A DNA stretch of 64,000 nucleotides from Todiramphus chloris collaris (lineage: Eukaryota > Chordata > Aves > Coraciiformes > Alcedinidae): the NCBI GenBank assembly GCA_025345505.1, contig JANVCC010000261.1, positions 4,846,929 to 4,910,928 of the forward strand, given 5' to 3'. Below the pieces are notes generated by a model, which was given only the letters and a program-made list of their open reading frames with translations, had not been told where the DNA came from and made no database searches. Position 1 is the first letter of the stretch; each line of letters starts with the position of its first letter. A program made the position numbers and the translations under genes. Below, piece after piece: positions 25,319 to 37,600 of the stretch.

Positions 25319-25600
25319 AAAGAGCAGATCTCAAGCAGCCAAGTGGTGCAGTTGCAGTGATGTACAGTAGGGGATGTAGCCCTACAACCTCTTGGGAAAA
25401 TACACTGCGAGAAGACGTCTGCAAATGCATCTTGGCAAAGTATGGGTACAGAATGCAGTGGTTGGCTGGCACTCACTATGGTACATAAATGTTAATGGCA
25501 GACTGGGAGTGAACCGATTTCAAGTTTGAGGCCGCACATATTCCATTCTCCAGAAGAAAGTTCTCACACAAAATGAAAATTGTCAGAGACGCTGGGTGAG

Positions 25601-25672
25601 TCAGTACTCCTCCTGCTGCTGGGGCTGTTCATGGACTTGCTCTTCACCTTCATGCTCTTCTGTGTGGCTCTC
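25601..25672 (-). CDS. MAPRE2: MAPRE2 terminal exon, acidic tail ending EEY
   Basis: Exon of 72 nt after acceptor CCCCGCAG. It encodes [20 protein letters not shown] and then EEY and TGA at 25603-25601. The acidic/Gln tail and final EEY match EB2, one residue shorter than human by my alignment. The terminal EEY is the ligand for CAP-Gly proteins such as dynactin p150 and CLIPs, and it overlaps the tyrosination motif of alpha-tubulin. Confidence 0.96.
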   Translation of the reverse strand, partial: ESHTEEHEGEEQVHEQPQQQEEY

Positions 25673-28600
25673 CTGCGGGGATAAAAGAGCCCAAAACATT
25701 CTTCAACAGAGAGAATTCCTCAGGTAATCTTGCCCCTCGCTCGCCGTAGCCTAAAGCTTAACTTCTAATTTTCATGCACATAAGCACAAAATGAGCTGTT
25801 ACTTGAAAAAAGCAGCAGCTTGTAATATTGCAATGTGATGTATTTATTTTGCTTTTAATCAATGCATATACAGTACTGGTACTTTCCCAGGAAAAGTGTC
25901 AGTTTTCAACATGACTGAGTGTTAACTGTTCCCACACGTGAGCGTTTTGAGTAGCCTGACAGCGAGATGCTCAGCTGTTAGATGTTGTATCACAGCATCC
26001 TGATGTCCTCCCATTTTCAGTTTGTCCGAGGGTTTATCAACCTGTCTGCTGCAGTTTTCACACGATCTTCACTCCAGGTTTATATCAGCAAATGGACAAG
26101 ACACTTTTGCTATCACCTGCTTTAAGAATTAAACTCAGCCTCCTTTTTGAGGTCACACAAACTACTTTTTCAAAATAAAACACCCATGCTAACACAGACA
26201 GGAGTTCAAAGGTTATCACAACAGTCATTTTTAGCAATATCCAGAAAATATACCTATGGACTTGCAAACACATTTGCTTTGAAAAAAACTGAGTCTGGTA
26301 TTCCCTGATTTATAGAGATACCATTAAAAGCACTAATCACTAAAATACTCCCTTTTGCAGACAGTTATTATGCCCAGCATTTTCCAGAGCTGGCTCTCTG
26401 AATATACATTCCATTGGAACATACACATCCATATACACAGCAGAAGCACCCCTGACCGAAGGGAAGGCTGGATCCTCACTGCCAGTGATACCAGTTTCAA
26501 GCAGTTTCCAATTTGGAGATGACACACTTGGTATCTTGAGCTGCCCTGGATGTTATCAGAGCTCAAAAAGGCTGACATTACATCTGCATTCCCAGTCAGT
26601 GCAGCTGCATGTACATCTTTCCTCTCAAGAGGCTTCCATCTTTTTGAAGGCCAGTTCACTGAAGAGATCCCCCACATCTACTCTCTGCCCTGCACTGGTA
26701 GTGCTCTGCTGTAGGCAGCTCTGAAGGAAAACACTTTTCCAAGATGCTGAGCTGCTCAAAAGGCAGCATCCCCGACACGGTACCTCTGCAGAACCTGCCT
26801 GGAGTTTGCATTAGGAGGGAGCAGCCTGCACAGCAAACTTCATCATGGGTGCTGCAACGTTTTCAAATTTGAGGCAAAAATTAAAAGAAAAGGGAGACCA
26901 TAACTTGGGTTTTCTCAGAACAGTTCAGAGCAGCTTAAGCAATAAGAAAATTCCCTTCTGGCAATCAAATTTTCATATTTCTAAAGGGCAAGACCAGGAG
27001 AGGAAAATTCCTAACGTTTGCTGGTACAATGCTGTTTCCCACATACAGAAACAGCCAAATTCCAAGTGAAAGCAAGCTTTCTGTCACTCAGGTGCTATTT
27101 TCAGGTAAAAGCCACACTCGTCAGTCAGGACAGCTGCAGCTCAGCACCTTACTGCCCCTTATTCCGCAGCAGGTACACCGTGTCAGAACAGCTTACCTCG
27201 TGTCAGAGCAGCTTTCTGCACACTGCCTAAAAATGGCAGCTTCTGGGATGGGCTGCAAGACTTGTAGAGAACAGGAGTTCCACAGTGAAAAGCTGACAGC
27301 TCCGAGAACATGGCCCTGCCTTACAGGCTGAGAAAACTGTTTAGCCACAGTGAGCTGTGTTCCCTTAACCCCACCTATCCTGACCCTCCTCCTGTGTTGG
27401 TGTGCTGCTCTGGAAGGCACTTGTCCCACAGGCTCTGTGTAAGCAGAGTTTATAAGACAGACCTTTTAGAAAGCCCACTCATGCAGGCTTTATAGATCAC
27501 GTACGTGCTGTCTTTTCATGCATATAGCAGGAAAAGCCTCTAGCCACAGGGAGTGGCTTAGGGACCTACTCTGCATTTCTGAAGAAGAGTGGTGGCTCCT
27601 CTTTTGCCAGGCTTACCTTTGATGGAAATGGTAAATGTTATGCAACTTCCTCCGAAGTTGTTCTGAGACTTGGCTATGTGCTTCTCAATAGAACAGAAAC
27701 TTGGAGTAGTTTTGGCTGGAAGAGACCTTCAAGATCAGCAAGTCCAACCTTACTCCCAGCTCTATCAAAAAGCACTAAACCTTGTCCCTCAGCACAACAT
27801 CTGCCCAGCTCTTCAACACCTCCAGGGATGGTGACTCCTCCCTGGGCAGCCCATTCCAATGCCTGACAACCCTTTCTGGAAAGAAATGCTTCCTGATACC
27901 CAGCCTGAACCTCCCCTGGGTCAGCTTCAGACCATTTCCTCTTGTTCCGTCCCTTGTCACCAGGGAGAACAGACCAACTCCCTCCTTGCTGCCACTTCCC
28001 TTCAGAGAGCTGTAGAGGGCAATAAGGTCTCCCCTCAGCCTTCTTTTCTCAAGGCTAAACAGCCCCAGGATCCTTCAGCCTTTCCTCATAAGACACATGC
28101 TCCAAACCCTTTATGTACTTTATGTATATACCCTGTACGTACAGATTGTATAAATACATGAATGGGAAAACCAAAAGTCACTATGCCCAATTACCTTGGG
28201 ACTGTGGAATCTCCCCAAATAGCATCCTCTAATAAGGGAAGTAGTGGAAGATCTATTTAGAGCATTTATTTCTGTGTTGTATCACATGAGCACGGTCATT
28301 TCTGCCTCCCATGATGAGAGGTTCTCTTTTTTGACCTTTTGATCCAAGTGCCTCAAACTATTCAGGTGTGCCTGCAGACGGAAGAGCTCGACTTTATGGA
28401 AACCAGCTGCTGGGGGGTGGTTTCCTTTGCCAAAAGCAGGAGCAGATGTAGTAACTGCTTGAGCAGAAAGATACAAAACCAACTGCATTTCAAACAGTTT
28501 CTTTGGAAACTGGAGCCGAGCAACTGATAGATCAGATGTAGGCAAGTCACCCAACTTCTGCATGAACTGAACGAGGACACCTACCAGGAAGGCAGCATTT

Positions 28601-31600
28601 CTGCTTTATGCCAAGACCTACATGGCTCCGGGTTTCCTAGCTAGACATGCAGACTCCTCTGAGTCATCAGTCTGAAGCTCTCCTACTGTAAGACCATGCG
28701 AGCAAATGCTTTACATACTATCCGAGGTCTCAATGCTGTCTATAGCAGTCACACCATGACTGGTAGGGGCCACATCTCCCCACCACCTTAATATATCCTT
28801 TTTAACACTGTTCTCAGGCAACTTTGATGTTTCTGATGAAGAGGCAGGATTACAATTTGAGCTATGGGAAGATGTGACCACTTAAAGCACTATTCCCCCC
28901 CCCCCCCATTTTTTCTTTTATTACGATTAAAATAAGCTTAACAAAAAATTAAGAATAAAGGGAGACTTGTACCTTCTGAATAAGAACAGTTGGTATGAAA
29001 AATAGGGCACTATCTCTGTGCCATGTCAAGTACAGTAGATGCCTGTCAAATTGCATCTAGGAAGGAAGAGTTGAAGATTGCTATCAAGCAGTTATTGGAA
29101 GCATGAACTGAAAACAAATTTAAGTTAGTCACGATATTCAAGCACAAGGCTTAGGTCAGCGATTGCCTGTGCAGTGTGTGTGAGCTGCATGCCCCTGCAT
29201 CTCTCTCCTGAGGAAAAGCCTCATGGCCACAAGATCATTTATAAATGTCACAAATCCGGAGAATTAATGTAATCCTTTTTCCCCACTTTGCCTCTGTATA
29301 CTTGAGACACTCCGAAACAGAGATTAAAAAAAAATTAAAAATTAATCTAAGCTTATTACCAAGAAATTAGGAATGGTGGAGTTGCCTGTGGTTTGGGCAC
29401 TTTCTCCTCTAGGGACTGGGAAAGCCAAGCTGCTGATACCGAGCGATTAACCTGCAAAATGCTGTGAGATACAGAATTTAACTTGGGGAAAAACTCATTC
29501 TAGAGAGAGAGGAAAACACCAGAACTAAAGGGCAAAGCAGGGCAATGAGATAGCAAATCCAAAATCAAAAATTAGGCAGGATCTGCACTAGCAAGGGAAG
29601 CACAGTCTTTGGTTTACAGCTAACATACTGGGGTCCTTCCTCAGCAAACTATAGCCTACCTGCTAAGCTGAAATGGAAATGCACCCTGGAAGATGAGGAC
29701 ATCAAGTCTCCCATTAAAAGGTACAAGAAATTTGCATGGGAAATGGCCCCTTTCCTGCTGAAGTGACAGCCCTGGGCTACGGTCGCATTATGCAGCTCAT
29801 GCACAGGCACGGATGATGCTTTCAACAGAGAAAGGCTTGAAGGGAGGAAGCAGATAAAGCACTGGGATGTGGACTGAAGTCGAAAATTTTGTCATGTGCT
29901 CTGCCAGTAAGGAAAACTGCAGGAAGAAAAGCAACAAATGCATTCCTTGGCACAGAATCTCTTGCTGCTTAAGCCAGCCAGCCAGATGTGGTAGGGGTAT
30001 GGGGGAAAAGAGGGATTTTTCTGGCTTTGCTTTATAAATAAATCACTGTTCTTGAGTTCAGAAGACATTCTCTCTGACCGCTACATATATGTAACTCTTT
30101 TAGCCTGTTATCATGTGCCTGGCAAATTTGTGTTGTTGTTCATTCTTGTGAAAATAATGGTTTCCTCCTCCTTTTCCTCCCCAGTACTCACCCTGCACCG
30201 CTGAACAAATCCTCTTTCCTCTGTCACTTCTCATCTGAGCAACAACCCCTGTCAGCTGCAAGCTCCTGTCCCTCTTGCACCTCACTTTCATTTATGCCCT
30301 ACTACTCTTGTTTAGAAAAAGCATGTGCTCTAGTAGTTCCTTCAGCATTGCTTTTGAGACAAAATTTGATGTCAGCTGACTACTGCTGCAACAGCTTTCT
30401 GGGAAGACATAGAAGGCACAGCAGTGCCACTGAGAGAATAAATTGATGCTTACACACTCTGGAGCCAAAGCCATCGTCCGCTGGAGACTGAAGGGTCAAT
30501 TGTCAGCACAGTGCATACAGGGATTTAGTTAACATGACTGGGAGTAGTTGAGCTAAATCTCCACTGAATCATTATCCCTGAACGTATCTGAAGAATTTAA
30601 CCAGCACCCTTTGCAGCCTCTTACTTTGTTCAGTGTCTACAGACTAAGTCTAAGGTGCAATGAGACTCTTGTTTAATCTTGCAGACAATATGCTGCTGAA
30701 ATTTGGTAATAGAGGATTACTGGGTTTGCACAAGGAAGAATTTTGCCTACAGCAACAGGAAAAAAAAATAAAATGCTAAAGAGCATTATCTCTGCAGATA
30801 TAATTATGTATTTGGCAACCTACACCGTAGATATTACAGCACTACCACATGGGCTACAGAAGGTTCACAGCTGTAGACATTGAACAGCACCTCTGTCAGA
30901 ATTTCCGTGACTTTCAACACGTTAAAGAACATGAGTAAAAGACTTTGTGCAGAAAGATGAAAAAAACCAAACCAACAAACTAAGTCTCAGAACCCTCCCC
31001 TTACAGATCAGCTTCAGCAAACCTAGAATACAAAAAGTACAATGAAGCAGCAAAAAGCAACCAGCCTCCTGAATCCCTTCCCCATGCTGAAAAGTCTGTT
31101 TGCAAACACAAACTTCCATTTGTTGGGAAGAGGCATGGAAATCCCAGCTGCTACATCTCTGTTGACCTAAATATAGGACATGACCCATTACTGTGCCAAT
31201 AAATTTTTATGAAATTAGCTAAATAAAAGACATTAAGCTTGAACTTACGTGTTCTTCTGAAGCATAAAGGACTTCCATTAGCCGATTGACAAGGTCATTA
31301 TTCTCTCCCCCGTGTTCTTGGCAGAGAAGTTCAATCTCCCTTAATTTGCCAAAGTAGAAATCCCTTTCCTTCTCCACGCCTTCAAGTGCAAGTTTTAATG
31401 AATGTACCTGCATATAAACCAAGACACAATGCATCAGTCGAGGTGCACTACAGATAATGCATGTTGAACAATCTTTTATATATATATCCAATTTTACAAC
31501 TTAAAACTTCTTTCCTGTGAGGGCGATGGGACGCTGGACCAGGCTGCCCAGGGGCAGCGGAGTCTCCATCTCTGGAGACTTTCAAAACCTGCCTGGACGC

Positions 31601-34600
31601 GTTCCTGTGTGACCATCTCTAGGTGAACCTTCCTCGGCAGGGGGGTTGGATGAGGTGGTCTCCAGAGGTCCCTTCCAGCCCCTACCATTCTGTGTAAATC
31701 AGGCCCCCCATTACACACGTAGGATACATATTAACCTTGATCCTTAAATGTCAATTTTTTCAGCGCTCTTTTGTACTGCAACCCAAAGCAGCAGTTCAGA
31801 AATCAGGGCTACTTAAGACTTGCATCCTGCCAGAAGTGTTACCTACTGGTAGGTAATAAAACTTTCAGCTCAATACTTGCGTTACTTTGCCTGGATTAAT
31901 GTGCAGTTGTTGGGAAACCTACAGTATCTCCTCGCCTAAAAATACTTAGATCTAGCAGAAAAGCTCACAAAGGGAAACGGTCTAGTGAAGAAATTAAAAG
32001 GTCTTCTAGTTACCAATCTGAGTACTACTGTGCTGTTTGTTCACCTCTCCTTTTCTGCCTCCCCACTTACCATACTGTTTTAGACCTGTGCTTTGGCATA
32101 TGAATGGCTGTGCCAAGGGCTTTCTGCTCTGATTGGTTTGTGATCTATCAACAAATTCTCTCAAATGCCAAGGCTCTTTCTCTTTGCAACCTTATTCACA
32201 CGAGTCTTCAAGCTATGCTGTCAGTCTCTATTTCAGCTCTAGGACTGCTGCAAATCATTTATGGGCAACAGAGCTGTTAATGATGAGACCTTGCATAAAA
32301 CAGGACAGATGTTGTAATACTTTTTTTTTATATATATACACACACACAAATACATATATAATTAGAAAAGAACAATTTTGTGGGAGCATAAGAGATAAAC
32401 TACTGTCCAACGGGGTATGTACAATCAGGGTAATGTGTAAGCAGCTCTCAACTTCAGAGGACAGCAGGGTAACAACCAACAGAAATGATCACAGATGAAG
32501 CTGTCTACAGTAAGCACGTTGACCTCAATCACATCCATATTACTGTCTAATTAACATCCACATTTTAAAGCCTGCAATTATACAAATGCTTTTCTAAATA
32601 AAACATGCTAAATAAATTAAATCGCATCAGACTACATTTCAGTGAACTGATAAAATGCAATAGAAACCTGTGCTGCCAGTTCTACTGCAAGCTAATTTAT
32701 TTCCTTCACTAGTGAAGACACCAGCAGAGTTCAAACAATGCTTTGACAGCCTACAAAATCCTATCAGTTCATTTTTCCAAGGCTGCTGAGCTAGTGATGC
32801 CTTTTTCTGACCTTTGGTTGCACTCTCAGAGGTGTCAGACAGCAGAACTGACCTGTTATCAGGGCAGGATCTTACAGCATCTCATTCATGTACTAACTCA
32901 TTTCTGACCTGAGCATGACACCCACGTCTTCCCTTGACAGTTTGAATATATGATTGATACAATGACCAGTCACCTTAAAATCAACTATTTATTCATGAAA
33001 GTAGGAATAGCAAAATGGAACAAGAGTTTACAATATTGTGGTCTACAGATGAAGACCCCACATTTAAGATGTGTCTTCTGGAACTGCAGCAGCATATTCC
33101 TCGAGAGCAACGCCTTCATCCAGACAGAACAGGAATGTAACCAATTCCAGATCTCTTACTCTATGATTGCTACAGCTTGGGAAAACAACAAACTTCATCT
33201 GAACATCAGCAGCTAGTAGCTCAGACCATCTCCCCTTCTGACCTATGTACTATGAAGGTATTCTCCTGTCTCCATTCTATCACATTCATTCCTTTTTAAG
33301 GAACAGAATAATTGAACTATGCATCTATGCACACAGTTAATTAACTACAGCATACAGTAAATGTAATAACCAAAGCAGATATGCTTTTCTTCAGTCACAT
33401 ATCTACTACCTGTCAGCAGCACATTAATTTGTTTTTCTTCAGATACTTGGCACATTGCACATCCTATGGTTTTCCTTCTGTGAATGTGCCAAGAGGCTGA
33501 TCCTGTAGGAGGAACAACGCATGGTAACTCCCATGCTCCGTTTCTGGACCAGAAGGACCCCTCTGCAACCCAGTTCGTGGGTGCAAAGCCAGTGGTTCTT
33601 ACCATCTGGTCTTTTCTCTGATGGCACTTATTGGTAGTATGAATACTCTCAGAGCTGCAGAACCAGGTTGGAGATTAAGCACACACTGCAGAGAGCCAAG
33701 ATAGTGCTGTTTCAGAAACTATGTGTACGCTACCCTACGCTTAACAGTTCCTGGGACCATTTGCCATAAGCAATGGTCCCTGGTCTGTGCTGTCTCCTCA
33801 GCTGCATTCAGAAACTCTTTGAGAGAGTGTTAGCTGTCAAGGACCAAAACCACAGCAGGGACCACTTTAATATTTCAGTGCTGTGTGTAATCTAGTTTCA
33901 GTGCTCGGTGACATTGTTTGTAAGTGTTCAATTTACTAGCACAGAGCGAGGCGATGGCTAAGAACATTTTAAGAGAAACTTTAAGATTGCTGAGAGCCAT
34001 TAAACTAGGAGATGTTATGGATGGCTTGCAATTATTGCAAATAGCTCATTAAGCTACCCTATGATCAAATACAGTGTATGGACAGCTCCATCACCTAAAA
34101 TATTCCAGTACAAATTGCATGGAAGTTCGGATGTTTCAATCTCCCTTAGCTGCCATCTATGAAAGGGATAAAAAAATAAGAAGTCTGTTACAGCCATATA
34201 GGAATTTGGTATCCACAGACACCATTCAACATTTCTTACTCATAATCAAGACAGAAACTGAGTGAAAAATCAAGAAAGAAACTGGGTAAAAGTGGCTGCT
34301 GCCCTCATCTCTGTGGTTGCTGGAGAGTGGTAAAACACAGGCAATTTGGGTCTTTTGGCATGTTCAGACTGGGGGTCAGAAAAACCTGGCTCAGAGTTGC
34401 TTGCAGCATAGCTTTTTTAGCTTGTGTTATATGCCCAGGGAACACAAGTAACCATTAGTGGGAAATGAGACACCAAACCCTGACAGCACTTAAAAAAAGC
34501 CTTCCAGACAATTCTGGTTAGGAGAGGTCTCTTAAAAACTAGATGTTAAAACACCAACCTCCCAAATCCTCCAAGTTTCTTCTCCCATCCGGTGACAGGG

Positions 34601-37600
34601 AAAATCATCAGTTTTCCCTCAGGGTTATTTGTATATAAAGCTTAAGGTTTTCACACATGAGATGTGCTAGGAATACATTAGCAGGGGATGTGATAGTGAG
34701 TGCCTATTTTAGTAAAGATCAAATATTTTTATGCTACTCAGATCTCAGCCAACTCTTCCTCCTGAAGCAAACACATCCTGAGTACAAATGTCACGGTTTA
34801 AGTTTCATCAAACTGACATAAGAACTCCTCTCTTACATTGATAGAAAGAAAGAAGAAAAAAAAGATGCCATGAAAATTATATACATCCACTCCCTGCACA
34901 ACATTTAAGAACTTATCTTACAGCAACAATCAAAAGCCCACTTAGAAGGCCTGTTGTGTTCTGTGCTATTCAGAATTACACCCTGAAGCTGCAGTATGCC
35001 ATGCTTGGGATGTAGGTATCCATCTGCCACTTTTAAGTGTACAAAAGTAACCAAGAATTTGCAAACAGTACCCCAGCAAACTGAAATCTTTGTTGTTCAG
35101 GTCAATGAAAGTCTGAGCCTGAAATTCCCTTAACTGTGGAAAATTCTGCTTGATCCAGAACAAGTTCTTCCTGAATGCAGCTGCCAGGCAGTTCAGACTC
35201 TAAAATGGAGTTTTGGCCTGTTCATTTTCCCTTGTCCAGGATAAATACAGGGATCAGGCCTCATTTATACTAGTGGCATTTACACCATTCTGACAGCAGC
35301 ATTTTGAGCAGATATTTATTAGTGTCCAGTACAGCCTTTACATCCTTAACATTAAAGGCATTCAGAAGTTTTATTAATTATATTACAGCATATTATTCAT
35401 AATATAACTGAGTATTCTCACAAAAGCAGATCACGCTTTTAAATGAAAAAGGCATATTACTGTAACACCATCCTTCCAGAAAGCAGAGTGCAATGAGCTA
35501 GTCTTGATCCAGCTGCAAATCTCTCAGACCTTGGTATTGTAAGCAGGCTTGTTTTCTCCACAGTGGCACATTAAAATGATTAATTCAAATTTGTAATACA
35601 CACGAGCAAAGACACTACCGAGATTTTTCCTATCCAAGTGAAATAAAAGATGTATTTCAACAGCTAATAAAATTATCATACTTCAACAAGACTTACCTGT
35701 CATTCCTAAGATCACCTTTTAAAAATACTGGCAAACACCAGTCATGTCTGTCAGATGTTATTTTTCACAATAAATCACTTTTTTCTTCCCAGCTGAGCTA
35801 TTTCAATCTTTTGCCCCTTCATAATTCTGGACAGCATCATTCAACAGAGGGCAATATTATATTCCATCCCTGCTTGTGACAATGAATGCACCTAATTTTA
35901 TGCCTAAAGCAAATTTACCTGTTCGCTGAGCTGTATGACTTGAGTTTCCAAATCTTTATCTGATTTGGATGCTGAGCTGCTTGGTGCAGCTTTTTTTGCT
36001 GAAGATGGGCGAGAAGGTGTTGATCCTGGTTTAGAAGCTGGACTGGATTTAGCAGCACCTGAAAAATACAATAAATAAATAATATATGAATAAATCAAGA
36101 TTAATCTCCAAGATAAATACATTTCTATTAACCTGGTACTGAAACAGTCTGTTTTACAGAGAGCCATCCTCTCTCTTACTTTAAGGTGACAGTGGGTGAA
36201 GTTCCAGTCATGCTGTAACTTGGGAAACAAAAAGTCACATTTCCTAGTGCTTGAGTTTACTGCTGAGAGTGGAGTAACTGAAACTAAGAGAAATAAACAA
36301 CAAACTAAGAATATAAAGTTTAGATCTCAGCAGCTTTCAGCTTTAAAAAACCCCTGCCATTAACAAACCATTCTCCCTGTCCAGTATTTAGAGCACTACC
36401 TTCAATTTCCCTGGAGAAAGACAGACTTGAAATAAACGCAGCTAAACTACCTCTGCACTTCCCTCATTTTCAACCTAAACCATCCTTGAGACAAGGGCAT
36501 TGAAATTCAGACAGAGCACGCAGAATTAAATCCATCGGTGAACTCACGGTTGCCATAGTGACCAAGAGAGGAGTTTTGATCTCCTTAGATTTATGCTATT
36601 TGTTTTTAATTACTTGCACTGCAAACCTGCCAGAATACAGTGCAACATCTTCACCAGCAAAACCAGCAAGAGCGTACAGGTACTGGTTTCCACAGCGCCT
36701 GCAGAACACAAACACCCAAGCAGAGGAACATTCCTGTGAGAGGCTTTGCGGTGCCTTCACGTGAGCCTCACAGCCAGCTCCTCACACCTTGCTCTGCCTC
36801 TCCATCCCCTCTCTCCCTGCCAGCTGTTGGAGTTAGCCGCTCAGTCCTGGTACCCGAGTGCCCAGCCCACAGCTGCCCACCTCGCTGGGCTGCCACAGGC
36901 ACTCTGCTCTGACTCGGCCTCCTCCTTATTCCCTCCAACCAGGAACACAGTGCAGATGCAGTGGACATACATCTGGTGCAAAAATTGCTCAGGTTAAGAA
37001 AGTAGGAAAGAAACCCAGCCCTCTCTCTGACTTAGTTAATTTGATTTATTAAGCAGGCATGTGAATCAGAAGTCCTGCTTCGCAGCATGCACGTTTATCA
37101 TCAGTTCTTACAAAGAGCAAAATACAGTTGTCAGGACATGCTGATGTGCTCCATGGCCATCCTCCACCATCAAGTGCTGTTGGCTCTGAAGCCTGGGCCA
37201 CACAGGGTGTGGGAGAAAGCCCAAATCCAGCAAGCACCCAGCTCCCAGCCACGCTCTGAGCTTGCAGTCACTGCTTCTGGAGGGATTTGCCCCAAGCTCT
37301 CTCAGCATCCCACCTTCTATTCCACAGCAAACCAGCTGCTCCTCCCATAACATGATTTGATTTATGGCACTCTACAAATTGTTTAAAGTTGTAATTCCCA
37401 CAACATGTCTCCAGTGTTGGACAACACTGTATTAAAGCAACTCATTGTAAAACCAGTGTCTTGTGAAGGCCTTACCAGGAAGAAATTGCAAGGACACAGG
37501 GAAGGGCAACTTGTGAGGCTGCTGTATGTCCAAACCCTGGAGTTCACACGGTCTCACTCACCTAGAACTGTGTATAGTGCTCCCTTGGAGGAGCTAAAAA

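Larger units (their letters stand above)
22725..25600 (-). other. MAPRE2: Probable MAPRE2 3' UTR
   Basis: The roughly 2.9 kb after the stop codon holds only unremarkable open frames and AT-rich blocks. Minus-strand AATAAA hexamers lie at 23520-23525 and 22725-22730, giving candidate ends of about 2.1 and 2.9 kb. An A-run/TATATA/T-run inverted repeat at 25287-25318 could form an A-U hairpin in the transcript. The extent is inferred from the hexamers alone. Confidence 0.45.
25673..31248 (-). other. MAPRE2: Last intron of MAPRE2
   Basis: Between donor GTAAGTTC and acceptor CCCCGCAG. Contains a CR1 fragment (27688-28110) and a run of 13 C (28895-28907). Other open frames show no recognisable domain. 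Confidence 0.65.
31408..35918 (-). other. MAPRE2: Intron of MAPRE2
   Basis: Between donor GTAAATTT and acceptor ATATGCAG. Contains a CR1 fragment (31503-31698) only about 100 nt upstream of the EB-homology exon, and a TA/CA microsatellite (32322-32362). Nothing else recognised. Confidence 0.65.

Noticed and set aside
27674-28161. Several open frames on both strands
   Set aside because: Shadows of the CR1 fragment in minus orientation.
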